DNA of 40,975 bases from a virus. The stretch lies in the IMG/VR virus record IMGVR_UViG_3300022851_000033, positions 1-40,975 of that record; one strand, given 5' to 3'. The notes beneath the pieces were generated by a model, which saw only the letters and a list, made by a program, of their open reading frames with translations, did not search any database and was not told the DNA's origin. The translations under genes were made by a program, and so were the position numbers. This document shows, piece by piece, positions 1 through 9,761 of the stretch (position 1 is its first letter; every line of letters starts with the position of its first letter).

Positions 1-987
1 GTGGATAGGGCATTTAATGATATCGGTGGTGTAAATAGTGTTGTTGGTGATAAAACCCAAAGAGGGTGTGTTATTTCAGTGGATCAATTGGTGGATGCTT
101 CCAAGGACTTTAATATAAATATGTTTACATTAATGTCACAAATTTTATCTGTAAATAATTTTGAGTTCTTCCCATTAAGTACTTTCCTTAGTTTTAAGGA
201 GGGGGATTGGGAAGATTCCTTTAGAACCTTTACTAGTCTAGAACAAACAGCACAGCAATCATTTGTGTGTATGTATATTGGTGGTACCTCTAGTGTCTTA
301 GATAATGGTAACGATGAGTTTGGTGAAGATGGTATTGTTAGCTTAACAGAAGACCTACCATCAGATTTTAGTAATGGTTGTATAGACAGTACACCACAAC
401 CATTAAATCCTAATTACGGTGATGGTAAATACGGTCAAGTGAGAGCATTTAGAATTAGATTCGGGAGTCAGGCACAGTCGGTATTCACTGATATTAAATT
501 TGCATCTAGAGAGTATACAGAAACTAATGAGTCTTTACAAATCTTATCTAGGATTGCACAAGACGAAAGTAAATCAACACCAGTACCTAAAGGTCAAAAT
601 CTGTTTTCTGTATACGAAAATAGAGCGTATTCATCCACAGTAACAATGATGGGTAATATGATGATACAACCAACACAATATTTTCAAATAGAGAATATTC
701 CATTATTTAATGGTGCATATATAATTACAAAAGTGACACATGATTTTAGTCCAAATACTGCAAAAACTAGTTTTGAAGGTACTAAGATTGTTAGATATCC
801 AGTTCCATTTGTTTATGATTTTGCGACCTCTATGCGATTAAAAGGAAGTACAATACTTTCTGCTGGTGAGGGTTTATCTAATGGTGGTACAATCACAATA
901 AATCCAGATAAGAATGGGAATACTGATTTAGGTAATATTGGTGGTGCTGTTTTTGTTGGAATGAATGAATTAAAAATAATACGATAA
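1..987 (+). CDS. Baseplate hub-like structural protein, 5' end cut by the window
   Basis: The frame is open from base 1, so the GTG there is probably an internal codon and the protein is incomplete at its N-terminus. The C-terminal part (about residues 220-265) has the pattern PTQYFQIENIPLFNGAYII followed by KVTHDF, which resembles the last beta-domain of phage baseplate hub proteins (T4 gp27/late control protein D fold). This is family-level resemblance, not proof. The stop overlaps the start of the lytic transglycosylase by one base (TAATG), so the two are translationally coupled, as expected for a hub and its cell-wall-degrading partner. Confidence 0.55.
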   Translation: MDRAFNDIGGVNSVVGDKTQRGCVISVDQLVDASKDFNINMFTLMSQILSVNNFEFFPLSTFLSFKEGDWEDSFRTFTSLEQTAQQSFVCMYIGGTSSVLDNGNDEFGEDGIVSLTEDLPSDFSNGCIDSTPQPLNPNYGDGKYGQVRAFRIRFGSQAQSVFTDIKFASREYTETNESLQILSRIAQDESKSTPVPKGQNLFSVYENRAYSSTVTMMGNMMIQPTQYFQIENIPLFNGAYIITKVTHDFSPNTAKTSFEGTKIVRYPVPFVYDFATSMRLKGSTILSAGEGLSNGGTITINPDKNGNTDLGNIGGAVFVGMNELKIIR

Positions 988-1814
988 TGGGTGCATTGAA
1001 GGGTGATTTAACAATAAAGGGAATAGATTTCATTGAGTCTACTTGCAATAATGATGCGAACATATTATCAGGTAAAAGAGATACCCCATTTGGGTATCTC
1101 GGTGAGGATATTACTTATACATCAATAATTAATTATAATGGTTTGGAGATTACAACACCACAACAATATTCAAAACTATTAATAGAATCATTTAATAAGT
1201 ACGGTAGGGAATATGGTTTGGATTCTAATATACTTGCAGCTCAAGCATATCAAGAGAGTTCATTTAGACCTTGGAATTACTCTAGTGGAAATGCTATGGG
1301 TGTATCTCAATTTATTCCTATATCTGCATATGATGTTCTAATTAATAATCCCGCAACGAAAAAAGATTTTTCATCAGAAGAGTTAGGTAAATTATTAAAT
1401 GGATTAGTAGACCCAATATATAAAAATAAAAGATATTGGAAACTCCCTCTTGGTAATTCTCAAACAGAAGATCAGCAAGTGAGAAATAATGTAAATCAAG
1501 TGTTTGAAAACTTAAGAAATAATCCTGATTTATGTATTAAAATGCAAGCATCATACATGAGATTTATTTCATTAAATAATAATGGTTTGGCTTCAAGTAC
1601 ATTGATGGCATATAATAGAGGTGGCTACTATAGAAGTAAGACATATGGTGGAATGATAAATAATGTTATTAATGGTAAAACTAAGATTGAAGAGGGTGCA
1701 AATTATGTTGAAAGAATCTTTAGAAATCTAGGTAATTCATTTGGTTACGAAGATATGATCGATTTCAATATAATTGACATAACAAAAAATTCAAAACCCT
1801 TATTTTTAGAATAA
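987..1814 (+). CDS. Lytic transglycosylase (SLT-like) of the tail or baseplate
   Basis: This 275-residue protein probably cleaves peptidoglycan glycan strands during DNA entry. Residues about 80-115 carry the SLT signature: ILAAQAYQESSFRPWNYS with the candidate catalytic Glu in QESS, then GNAMGVSQFIP, the conserved G-x-x-Q-F block. A later AYNRGG matches the usual AYNAG motif. There is no signal peptide, which fits a virion-carried enzyme rather than an endolysin exported by Sec. The start overlaps the hub-like gene by one base. The 3' end overlaps the converging minus-strand gene by 9 bases. Confidence 0.8.
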   Translation: MGALKGDLTIKGIDFIESTCNNDANILSGKRDTPFGYLGEDITYTSIINYNGLEITTPQQYSKLLIESFNKYGREYGLDSNILAAQAYQESSFRPWNYSSGNAMGVSQFIPISAYDVLINNPATKKDFSSEELGKLLNGLVDPIYKNKRYWKLPLGNSQTEDQQVRNNVNQVFENLRNNPDLCIKMQASYMRFISLNNNGLASSTLMAYNRGGYYRSKTYGGMINNVINGKTKIEEGANYVERIFRNLGNSFGYEDMIDFNIIDITKNSKPLFLE

Positions 1815-2543
1815 GGATTCGTATAGTCTATATATCTCAATCATATTGTCCTCCGAATATTCGAGTGAATTTGTTTTATTAAGCGTCTCCTGAATCTTTG
1901 ACTTCATTGCTGGTGTTTCTTCAGTGTAGTCATTAAGCATTCCAACAACCTCGTTCTTACAGCTTTCAAATAGCTCTACTTTTCTTTCTTGGTTAGAATA
2001 AATAAGAATGTTCATTATTTTTCTCTCATTCTCATTAAGATTTGAATACTTGTTATTAAAAATTTTGATCGATTCATCGAGTAAGTCGGTAAAATCTATA
2101 TTAGTATTTAATGAAGATTCTTCTATAGCTTCTTCTGGTCTAAGTAAGTTTTCGAGTATTATATTATAACAACTAGTTATTTTCTTTGGATTAGGTATAG
2201 TACTTATTTCTTCTCTAATTAACATATCGACTGCATCATATAAAGCTTCAGTATCCTTGTTTATTTCTTTATCAGTGTTGAACCTACTAATCTTCTTATT
2301 CTCACTTAAGTAATCAGACTCATTAAAGTCTATGATTCTTCTATTGTCATCAATAAATTTAATTGCAAGTGCTTCGTTAGTGAATTTTTCGTTCTCTAGG
2401 TTGCTATAAATAGAAAATTCTTTTTGTAAAGTTTTTGACTCTTTTATGACGTTAATATAATCCAAAACATCTTTTTGTGTTTCAGTTTTAGCTAACTTTG
2501 TTGCCATCCTGTTATTTATTTTACCAAAATTTAAAATTTCCAT
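1806..2543 (-). CDS. Hypothetical protein downstream of the portal
   Basis: This 245-residue, Glu/Asn/Ile-rich, probably all-helical protein has no motif I recognise. It is the last gene of the minus-strand head block, 27 bp after the portal stop codon, and carries its own AGTATTTATATAAA element 12 bp upstream of the ATG. In T4-like gene order the position next to the portal often holds prohead core or protease genes. I see no catalytic signature for a protease, so a head-assembly role is only positional inference. Confidence 0.6.
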   Translation of the reverse strand: MEILNFGKINNRMATKLAKTETQKDVLDYINVIKESKTLQKEFSIYSNLENEKFTNEALAIKFIDDNRRIIDFNESDYLSENKKISRFNTDKEINKDTEALYDAVDMLIREEISTIPNPKKITSCYNIILENLLRPEEAIEESSLNTNIDFTDLLDESIKIFNNKYSNLNENERKIMNILIYSNQERKVELFESCKNEVVGMLNDYTEETPAMKSKIQETLNKTNSLEYSEDNMIEIYRLYESLF

Positions 2544-2554
2544 CCTATATAACT

Positions 2555-2568
2555 TTTATATAAATACT
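2555..2568 (-). promoter_or_regulatory. Putative phage late promoter element (AGTATTTATATAAA)
   Basis: On the minus strand this reads AGTATTTATATAAA and sits about 12 bp before the ATG at 2543. The same element precedes the portal, terminase, acidic protein, fibre-like gene and others on both strands. Confidence 0.55.
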
Positions 2569-2570
2569 CA

Positions 2571-4532
2571 CTAATTATCTATTTCAGGACTATCTAAATT
2601 TAATTCATCAATATTAACATTTTCGATATCGTCAACCCATTTTTTCATAGGTACTTCCTTAAAATTAGATTTAATTTTATCATCCTCATCAATAAGATTA
2701 TCGATCTCTTCTACCATCTTATTTACAACACTATTATCAATATTCATTTTTTCAACACTAGTGTTTTTCTTTTCAGCCTCCATGAGGCTAATTCTTTCTG
2801 CCTCAAGTTGTTTATTCTGTCCCGTCTTTGAGACTGATATTATCTCATTTAAATATGAGTCAATAGATATTTTCACTTGACGTTTCTTACCTTCTCCTTG
2901 TACTGGTGGTAAATCATTAGGGGTGTCGAAATCACCATCACCACCTGCTCCTGTTGGACTTGGGTTTGATTCAAAATCACCTTCTCCTTGTTCACGATCC
3001 TCATCACTTGGTGCTTCACCTGTTCCATACTTGTCTTCAATCACACTGAATAATCCTGTGTCCTTAACTATGAATGGTGCATCTTGTAATTGTTGTGCCA
3101 AAGCCCTTTCCATATATTGTACCTTAAGGTCATTAACAATTTCCTGATCAGACATACGGAATATTTTCTTTTTTGCTAACGTATGTGACATACCAGCAAT
3201 CCCATTTTCACTTCTAGTTAGATCGTTATAGATTTGTCCTTTGGTACTTAAAATTTCATTTTCTAAAATTTCATTCTGTCTAGATGGGTTATTTAAAGAA
3301 ATATCGAAATCTTTCATATCTTCTTTCTTAAACCCACATAAGAATAAATGAATTATGGCAATCTTCTTAAGTTCTTGAACCATAGCAACCTGAACCCTAT
3401 TCACCATTTTGGTGAATCTAATATCCATTTGTGCCATGTTTTTACCTTCACCAGCAGAACCTTGAAAACTAAGAAATTGCTTAGGAACACCTAAACCAGT
3501 GTATAAATTATCTCTTAGATATTCAATATCTTGTATTTGATCTAGGTTAGAAGCACCTTGTAATGTATCAATACCTGTTTGAGTATTTCCGTTTCTAACT
3601 GGTAAAAAAATATCTTCGTCATTACCTAAAATATTAAATTTATAATCGATATTTCCATTCTCTGGAAATACGTTTGCAGTTCTTTTAAAGTTGTTTGCAA
3701 CTTGAGCAATATATGGTTCGATATCATCATCATCCATATTACCTACATCAATCTTAAAGACTCTTTTTTCTCCAGCCCTTAAAATTCTATATGTAAGCAT
3801 AGCATCTTCTGCCATAATTAGCTGCCTAAATACTCTTCTAAGTTTATTAAGAATAGATGATCCGTATGGTAAATATTTATCGTCACCTAAAACCCTGAAA
3901 TGTGCAATTTCAAATATATTAAATTCATTTTTACCGTCTCTTTCTGTGAATTTAACGGTTAATTTACCATTAGTGATTGTTTCTTTTCTTTCAACATCAT
4001 AGTTGGTAAGTTGTTTCGCATGAACTATTCCCTTTGTCTTCTCACCTAATAAATAAACAAAGTTATCACCATATTTTATTGTATTTCTAGTCCATAGAGG
4101 TAAAGTAACATTTACATTAAGTTTATCGTAAAATAGACTTTCTAGTTGATCTTTAATTCTATCTTTATCACTATATATGTTTAACATTTTACCAGTCTCT
4201 CCAATGGTAGTTGCTTCTTCAGCAATTAGATCGAGTGCTCTACCGATTATTGGGTAATACTCCATACCCTCGTAATCAAGATATGCTGGTAGTCTCTGTG
4301 CTTCAAATTGCATTGATTTTTGATACGCCTTATCTGTGGTATCAAAAAATTTCTTCTGATTTTTTTGTGCTTGCTGAAGTTCTCTGCTTTTTCTTAGAAT
4401 ATCTTCAGGCTTATTACCTCTAATTACAATCTTCTTATTTTGCTGATCTTCACCAGATGGCATACCAGACTCTTCAAACTGTAGGTATTGTGTTATTTTT
4501 TCTAAAATCGTACTATTTGTTCTGTCTGCCAT
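2571..4532 (-). CDS. Portal protein (T4 gp20-like)
   Basis: This 653-residue protein would form the dodecameric head vertex channel for DNA packaging and tail attachment. Its middle part fits T4-type portals: YEGMEYYPIIGRALDLIAEE (residues about 88-107), then LRRVFRQLIMAEDAMLTYR, RAGEKRVFKIDVGN and DNLYTGLGVPKQFLSF. These blocks belong to the clip, wing and stem regions of gp20. The length is slightly above T4 gp20 (about 520) because of an acidic, Pro/Gly-rich C-terminal extension. The stop is TAG, which shows amber is used as a stop in this genome. It has its own upstream promoter-like element and sits just downstream of terL. Confidence 0.92.
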   Translation of the reverse strand: MADRTNSTILEKITQYLQFEESGMPSGEDQQNKKIVIRGNKPEDILRKSRELQQAQKNQKKFFDTTDKAYQKSMQFEAQRLPAYLDYEGMEYYPIIGRALDLIAEEATTIGETGKMLNIYSDKDRIKDQLESLFYDKLNVNVTLPLWTRNTIKYGDNFVYLLGEKTKGIVHAKQLTNYDVERKETITNGKLTVKFTERDGKNEFNIFEIAHFRVLGDDKYLPYGSSILNKLRRVFRQLIMAEDAMLTYRILRAGEKRVFKIDVGNMDDDDIEPYIAQVANNFKRTANVFPENGNIDYKFNILGNDEDIFLPVRNGNTQTGIDTLQGASNLDQIQDIEYLRDNLYTGLGVPKQFLSFQGSAGEGKNMAQMDIRFTKMVNRVQVAMVQELKKIAIIHLFLCGFKKEDMKDFDISLNNPSRQNEILENEILSTKGQIYNDLTRSENGIAGMSHTLAKKKIFRMSDQEIVNDLKVQYMERALAQQLQDAPFIVKDTGLFSVIEDKYGTGEAPSDEDREQGEGDFESNPSPTGAGGDGDFDTPNDLPPVQGEGKKRQVKISIDSYLNEIISVSKTGQNKQLEAERISLMEAEKKNTSVEKMNIDNSVVNKMVEEIDNLIDEDDKIKSNFKEVPMKKWVDDIENVNIDELNLDSPEIDN

Positions 4533-4550
4533 TTTTATATAAAATTATAC

Positions 4551-4565
4551 TTTTTTATAAATACT
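4551..4565 (-). promoter_or_regulatory. Putative late promoter element before portal
   Basis: The minus strand reads AGTATTTATAAAAAA about 20 bp before the portal ATG. It is the same core found upstream of other virion genes. Confidence 0.55.
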
Positions 4566-4597
4566 ATTAATATCTATTAAAATCATTAATAAATACT

Positions 4598-6661
4598 TTA
4601 TCTCTTCTTCTTTTCCAATCCTTTGAATAACCATCCATGACCACCATATGGATTTTGTCTTGAACTTGAAAAATCTGGTGACCTAGTATTTGAATTATCT
4701 CTTATGTGTTGTTGAACTTTGTCAATAGTATTAGTATACTTAGCCATAGCCTCAAGTATTTTTTTTGTTTTATTATTATCTGCTTTAAGGTCTACCATGT
4801 CAAAATTAACAACATAACAAGCAATTGCACATCCCATTAATGAATCATCATGAAATGATCTTTTGTGATCTGCAACTCTACTTCCACTTACGGTAACAAA
4901 TGTATCCATCTCATCTGATGTTCTTTTTGACCTAATTGTAACATCTTTCATTCTAACACTTCTTTCAAACTCATGTAATATCGACCCCCTGTTAGAACCA
5001 ATCATAAAACCGGGTATTAAGTCCACTTTTTTATATGAACCGTCTGGATTTTGCTTATTAATTGTTTTTACATAAGACCCTAATACATTAGTTGTTGGTT
5101 TGTGTGTTATTTCCGAGTAGTGTACATTATCATGACCCATTTCCAATAGTTTATCTACTGTCTGTGTACCATGACCACCAGTTACATCAACAATAACATA
5201 ACCATCGTTATAGTGCCCCGCATAGTGCTGTGCAATATCTCCCAATTGTTGTGGATTTAATTTACCATAGTATTCCGCAACCTGTTCTAATTTATGGGAG
5301 TTAACCATTTTCTTTTTATTCCTACCGTTTTTCCTGATCATCTTCTCAGCGACAACCTTCCTAATTTTAAAAACGTTAAGTGTGGAATAGTCCTCACCAT
5401 GACCAGAAGATGCGTCTAGTGAAATAATATACTCCTCACCATCGATAGGGTCTTCCCATATCCACATATTCTTATCGAGCCATTCTTCACGAATAGGTTT
5501 TTGATGTTCTTCGTCTTTAATTCTTTTAAGGTGCTCTTCAGATATGAAGTTATCACCTGACCCTAGAAACGAACATAGAAGCTCCTGAGCGAGTTTCTTT
5601 GGGTTGTCTTGATAATCTATTAACTGAAGGGCAAACCAACTTGAGGTAGGCTTAAAATCATCCTCAATGAATTGTTTTCTTTTTTTAATTGTAAAGTCCT
5701 CATCTTTGATACTAATCTCATTATCAAGACCCTTATTTTTTACCCATTTAAGATCATGATCTCCAGTTTCTTTGTTTCTTGTATATCTAGGGTCATTATA
5801 CCACCAAAGTTCAATTGCATTAAAATTACTTTGCTTTTTTGAATCACTTGCCTCATTAAAGTTCTTATAGTAAACTGGGTCAAGACCATTTGGTGTACTA
5901 ACGAAAATAACGCTACCCCCTGTTTGTAGTGTTGGTTTTGCTGATGTCCAAAACTGTAAACTTTTATCACACCACGCAACCTCGTCCCAAAAAACAAGTG
6001 TTGGGGTAAGACCCCTCATACCGTTTGCGTTTGCAGCAAATGCACCTATCTTACAACCATTATCATAAATTTTTAATTTATTGGTGTCTTTTACTGTTGG
6101 AAATATTTTTATATAATGAGGACAATCAGCAATAAAGTTTGCAATGTCTTTTAATAGTTCTTCCTCTGCTGTTGTTACTTTATCTGCAACCACACCAACC
6201 TCTCTATTTTCATTAAACATGAGATACCATGCAATATATGCACAGGTACTTGTTGATACTCCTGCCTGTCTATATTTGTTTGTTATGTTCCATCTATTAT
6301 CTCTATAACTATTAATTAATTCCTCTTGAAATGGGAATAATTCAAACGGAACAATCTCACCAGAATATCCAGCAGTTTGGTCAAAAATAGTAAAATATGT
6401 TTTAATGCAATATATTGGATCAATGGAACATCTTAAGAATTCATGATCTTGTTCATCGGGTGTTAATTGGTCAGGTGTTTTAAGTTCACCAGTTGAAGTA
6501 TGTATTATTGGTACATAATGAGGGGTTTCTTCTCTTAGTTTTTTGGCATATAGCCTTCTTTCCCTTTTTAATTGTTCAATTTCATCATTAACTGGGAATA
6601 GTGGCTTGTGATCAACACCACCACTGGTTTCATTATTTAAAGTTTCATGTACTTTAGACAT
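4598..6661 (-). CDS. terL: Terminase large subunit (T4 gp17-like)
   Basis: This 687-residue motor packages DNA by ATP hydrolysis and cuts the concatemer. The N-terminal ATPase has a deviant Walker A RQAGVSTS (131-138), Walker B TLVFWDEVAW (221-230) with the catalytic Glu, and coupling motif STPNG (255-259). The C-terminal RNase H-like nuclease shows YIISLDASSGHGEDYS (411-426), with metal-binding Asp416 and probably Asp424, and VIVDVTGGHG with Asp492. Domain order and length fit gp17-type terminases. No small subunit is recognisable nearby. Confidence 0.95.
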   Translation of the reverse strand: MSKVHETLNNETSGGVDHKPLFPVNDEIEQLKRERRLYAKKLREETPHYVPIIHTSTGELKTPDQLTPDEQDHEFLRCSIDPIYCIKTYFTIFDQTAGYSGEIVPFELFPFQEELINSYRDNRWNITNKYRQAGVSTSTCAYIAWYLMFNENREVGVVADKVTTAEEELLKDIANFIADCPHYIKIFPTVKDTNKLKIYDNGCKIGAFAANANGMRGLTPTLVFWDEVAWCDKSLQFWTSAKPTLQTGGSVIFVSTPNGLDPVYYKNFNEASDSKKQSNFNAIELWWYNDPRYTRNKETGDHDLKWVKNKGLDNEISIKDEDFTIKKRKQFIEDDFKPTSSWFALQLIDYQDNPKKLAQELLCSFLGSGDNFISEEHLKRIKDEEHQKPIREEWLDKNMWIWEDPIDGEEYIISLDASSGHGEDYSTLNVFKIRKVVAEKMIRKNGRNKKKMVNSHKLEQVAEYYGKLNPQQLGDIAQHYAGHYNDGYVIVDVTGGHGTQTVDKLLEMGHDNVHYSEITHKPTTNVLGSYVKTINKQNPDGSYKKVDLIPGFMIGSNRGSILHEFERSVRMKDVTIRSKRTSDEMDTFVTVSGSRVADHKRSFHDDSLMGCAIACYVVNFDMVDLKADNNKTKKILEAMAKYTNTIDKVQQHIRDNSNTRSPDFSSSRQNPYGGHGWLFKGLEKKKR

Positions 6662-6670
6662 ACTTTTTTA

Positions 6671-6681
6671 GTATAAATACT
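6671..6681 (-). promoter_or_regulatory. Putative late promoter element before terL
   Basis: AGTATTTATAC on the minus strand lies 10 bp upstream of the terL ATG. It overlaps the TAG stop of the preceding gene. Confidence 0.5.
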
Positions 6682-7153
6682 AGGATTTGATTTCTCCATT
6701 ATAAATTAGGTTTTCACCATCCAAAACAAAGTCTCTTTCACCTAAAATTTCTAACACTTGAGTTTTTGACATTGCATAATGAAAAACAAGTATTGGTAGA
6801 TCATTCCATAAAACAGCATTATCGTCTAAATTATTATCATCATCCTCACCATTATAGTCTTCATAAGCAATTGCATGTATAGAGAAAAACCCATGTTCGT
6901 ATGGTCTATCGTCAGATTCATGTAAACAAATTAAATTAAACTTTTTGGTTTTAAGTTTCACCATGTCATTAACATACTCAAGTGGTATTAAAGTATCGAT
7001 AAAATTTGATGCTGGTAATTCTCCCCAGTCATAATTATCTGTTTCAATATCATATGGTGCTTTACTGAAAAGGAATTCATAAATCCCTTCTTTTTTTGCA
7101 TTATAACCAACTTTTAATATAAAAATTAATTTTAATTCATCATTTTTTGTCAT
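6680..7153 (-). CDS. Hypothetical acidic protein upstream of terL
   Basis: This 157-residue protein (pI clearly acidic; Asp/Glu/Asn-rich stretch EDYNGEDDDNN near residue 95) has no recognisable domain. It begins with a charged MTKNDELKLIFILKVGYNAK segment. Its stop codon lies inside the terL promoter-like element. Placement between the acidic repetitive protein and terL suggests a packaging or head role, but small terminase features (helix-turn-helix, coiled-coil core) are not evident. Confidence 0.6.
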   Translation of the reverse strand: MTKNDELKLIFILKVGYNAKKEGIYEFLFSKAPYDIETDNYDWGELPASNFIDTLIPLEYVNDMVKLKTKKFNLICLHESDDRPYEHGFFSIHAIAYEDYNGEDDDNNLDDNAVLWNDLPILVFHYAMSKTQVLEILGERDFVLDGENLIYNGEIKS

Positions 7154-7183
7154 AACCTATTATTATTATTTTATAAATATAAC

Positions 7184-7204
7184 AAAAAATCCCCTTACGG
7201 GGAC
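7184..7204 (-). terminator. Intrinsic terminator after the acidic repetitive gene
   Basis: The minus strand forms GTCCCC-GTAA-GGGGAT followed by a run of T (7184-7190). It lies 4 bp after the stop of the 825-residue gene, so the head block is divided into at least two transcripts. Confidence 0.7.
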
Positions 7205-7208
7205 TCTT

Positions 7209-9686
7209 TTATTTGGAAAAGTTTTTGAGATGTTGATCAATCAACTTATCAATTAGTTGGGAGGTTTGTGATTCATTTAGTGAATTCTTACCTTCGACCC
7301 TTTCTTGTAGTTTTTTTCTAACGTATCTCCTTAATTGATCTTCTTTAGATTCAGTTACTGTCATATTAACAGTATCGTTTGCTAGATCAATATTTATACT
7401 CTTTGATTTCGGTGGTGTACCAACCCCCATAATAGTACCCGCTGGTGCCATTGCACTAGGAGCCTCTTCATGATGCTCAGGCATATCTGAATTTGATACC
7501 TCATCATCATCATCTTCACCTAAAGGTTCACCCGTTAAGTCATTACTCTGAACTGCACCATAGTCAAACAAACTACCTTCTTCCACCTTTGGTAATTGAT
7601 CAACATAATCCGCATGTCCATATTCAGCTAATTCAGCAGCAACTTCTGGTGTTACATAAATCGCAACTCTTTCAAAGTCACCGTCATTTTCACCTTCATT
7701 ATAGTCGTTAGCAAAAGAACTAATAAGGTTTGCTGCTTCCATTGAAGAAGCACCACCCATGCCTTCGTATCCTTTATCTTGAATAAATGAATCAAATCCA
7801 CCTTCGTCAGAAACTTCACCACCACCTAGTGCATCAATTTGTGCATCGATATTAGTTTCTTCTTCATCAGAAAGTCCACTATCATCAGTTGATTCCTCAA
7901 CTTCTCCTGTTTCAGGAGCACCGTTAGCGTCAGTAATTTTATCTGCAATCTCTTCTTTATCAATTGTCTCCATTTGAGCAAGCTCATCTTCAACAGATGC
8001 AGTTATACTATTAATCATTGCCTTTACATCCTCTGCTGGCATATTCATATTTCTAGCGATTTCAGCAGCTTTACCAATGTATTTATCTAGTTCTTGTTTT
8101 TCAAGTGAGTTATCACCATTTTCTTCACCAGCTTCAACTTCAGGTTCAGAGGCATCAACAGTATTAATATCAATATCATCTAAATCACCATTTTCTTCAC
8201 CAGCTTCAACTTCAGGTTCAGAGGCATCTAGATCATCAAGAGAATCAATAGCAGCTTCAATTTCATCGCCACCATCACCATCCATTGACGCTTCATCTTC
8301 GTCTTCAAGTCCCTCATTCACTGATAGTGACTTAGGTTGCTTAAGTTCTGCTGGCATTGAATCAGTAGCGTTAGCTTTTTCTGCATTTTTCTTTGCATTA
8401 CTATCGTTTACTGGTGCATCAGCAGATTCCTTTTTATCTTTTTTGTTTGGCATGATATCACCATCAACAATTTCAGAATCTTTAGTTGTCAAATCTTCTG
8501 CCTCTGCAACTACATCTACTTTAGATGGTTCTTTTTTTAGTGCCTCGCCCGATTCTTCTTTATATCCCTTTTCTGGTTGTGTTTTATCTGAATAATCAGA
8601 ATCTGCCGTTTCAGATTTAGTTTCATTATCAACTCTATCTCCATCGGTATGATCAGAATCAGCAGTTATAATATCACTACCGCTATCTGTTGCTTTTTTA
8701 TCGAAAGGTGTTCCTTTATCAACATCTTCACTAACTACATCATCCTTAGTTTTAGCACTATTTACAGATAATGATTCAGGTTGCTTAAGTTCTGCTGGCA
8801 TTGAATCAGTAGCGTTAGCTTTTTCTGCCTCAGATTTCGCATTCTCATCATTAACAGGTGCCTGAGCTGTTTCGTGTTTTTCGTTTTCTTTATTAACAAG
8901 TGAATCAGAAATAGTAATTTCAGAATCAGCAGTTGATAAATCTTCTGCTTCATTAACCTTTGCCTCAGTTGGAATAGAATCCTTAGCCTGAGCTTTATCC
9001 GCTTCAGATTTCGCATTCTTATCATTTACTGGTGACTGAGACTCTTCCTTACCTTTTTTGGTATTAACATCATCAGAATCTTTTCTTTCAGAATCAGCAG
9101 TTATAATTTCCTCACTTTCAGAAACAAGACCCAATGCTTTTTGTATTGAGTTTTTTGCGGTTTCGTTTAATACTCTATCATCATCTTTAGCTTTAAAAGA
9201 CTCCTGAATATTTTTTTCTAACCTTTTTTTAAATGCCTCGTTAGTACTAGTCATTACCTGTTTTCTACCTTCTAGAATTCTATTAGTGATTACATTATTA
9301 GAAGTTACTGTGGTTTCAGGCTTAGTGTCACTAGATTCTTTTTTAGTCTCAAGAGAGAAAGATTCGTCAATAGTGCTTTTAAACATATTTCTTCTCTTCT
9401 GAGCATCATGTAGTGTGGTATATTTATATAAATTTTTGTTCTCAAGCCCATTAATAAACGCAAAATCACTTTCGTTTAATATATTATCTTGTGAGGTACT
9501 AACTTTTATGAAGTAATCGTGATTTTCTTTAACAATACCATATGCTGTTCCACTATTGCTTCTTACATAATCTATAAGAGTGGTATTAATTATTGATTTG
9601 TTTTCGTTTACGTGGTCTTTTGTGCCGTATTTAGCTAATTCTCTGACTCTTGCGTAAAAATTATTGTTAGAAGTATCTTTCTTCAT
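7209..9686 (-). CDS. Large acidic repetitive structural-type protein
   Basis: This 825-residue protein has a conventional N-terminal 115 residues (ending near TTLHDAQKRRNMFKSTIDES), a very acidic, low-complexity centre and a basic C-terminal tail (EDQLRRYVRKKLQERVEG, then LIDKLIDQHLKNFSK). The centre holds near-identical repeats: a unit APVND-NAK-EAEKANATDSM appears at least twice, with a divergent third copy, and SEPEVEAGEENGD occurs twice in tandem. Acidic disordered proteins beside portal and terminase genes often act as prohead cores or scaffolds. That is an inference here; no protease cleavage motif was proven. It has its own promoter-like element and a terminator directly downstream. 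Confidence 0.75.
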   Translation of the reverse strand: MKKDTSNNNFYARVRELAKYGTKDHVNENKSIINTTLIDYVRSNSGTAYGIVKENHDYFIKVSTSQDNILNESDFAFINGLENKNLYKYTTLHDAQKRRNMFKSTIDESFSLETKKESSDTKPETTVTSNNVITNRILEGRKQVMTSTNEAFKKRLEKNIQESFKAKDDDRVLNETAKNSIQKALGLVSESEEIITADSERKDSDDVNTKKGKEESQSPVNDKNAKSEADKAQAKDSIPTEAKVNEAEDLSTADSEITISDSLVNKENEKHETAQAPVNDENAKSEAEKANATDSMPAELKQPESLSVNSAKTKDDVVSEDVDKGTPFDKKATDSGSDIITADSDHTDGDRVDNETKSETADSDYSDKTQPEKGYKEESGEALKKEPSKVDVVAEAEDLTTKDSEIVDGDIMPNKKDKKESADAPVNDSNAKKNAEKANATDSMPAELKQPKSLSVNEGLEDEDEASMDGDGGDEIEAAIDSLDDLDASEPEVEAGEENGDLDDIDINTVDASEPEVEAGEENGDNSLEKQELDKYIGKAAEIARNMNMPAEDVKAMINSITASVEDELAQMETIDKEEIADKITDANGAPETGEVEESTDDSGLSDEEETNIDAQIDALGGGEVSDEGGFDSFIQDKGYEGMGGASSMEAANLISSFANDYNEGENDGDFERVAIYVTPEVAAELAEYGHADYVDQLPKVEEGSLFDYGAVQSNDLTGEPLGEDDDDEVSNSDMPEHHEEAPSAMAPAGTIMGVGTPPKSKSINIDLANDTVNMTVTESKEDQLRRYVRKKLQERVEGKNSLNESQTSQLIDKLIDQHLKNFSK

Positions 9687-9720
9687 CTTTTTAAAAGTTA
9701 ATCTTTAGTGTAATTACATT

Positions 9721-9735
9721 TTTTTATAAATACTT
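9721..9735 (-). promoter_or_regulatory. Putative late promoter element
   Basis: AAGTATTTATAAAAA on the minus strand, about 35 bp before the ATG of the acidic repetitive protein. Confidence 0.5.
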
Positions 9736-9761
9736 AATTTAAGTAGAAAAGTAAGTTTTTA

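Noticed and set aside
8077-8595. 172-residue Ser-rich open frame on the plus strand
   Set aside because: It is the complement of the acidic Asp/Glu/Ser codons of the 825-residue gene; the composition is an antisense shadow.
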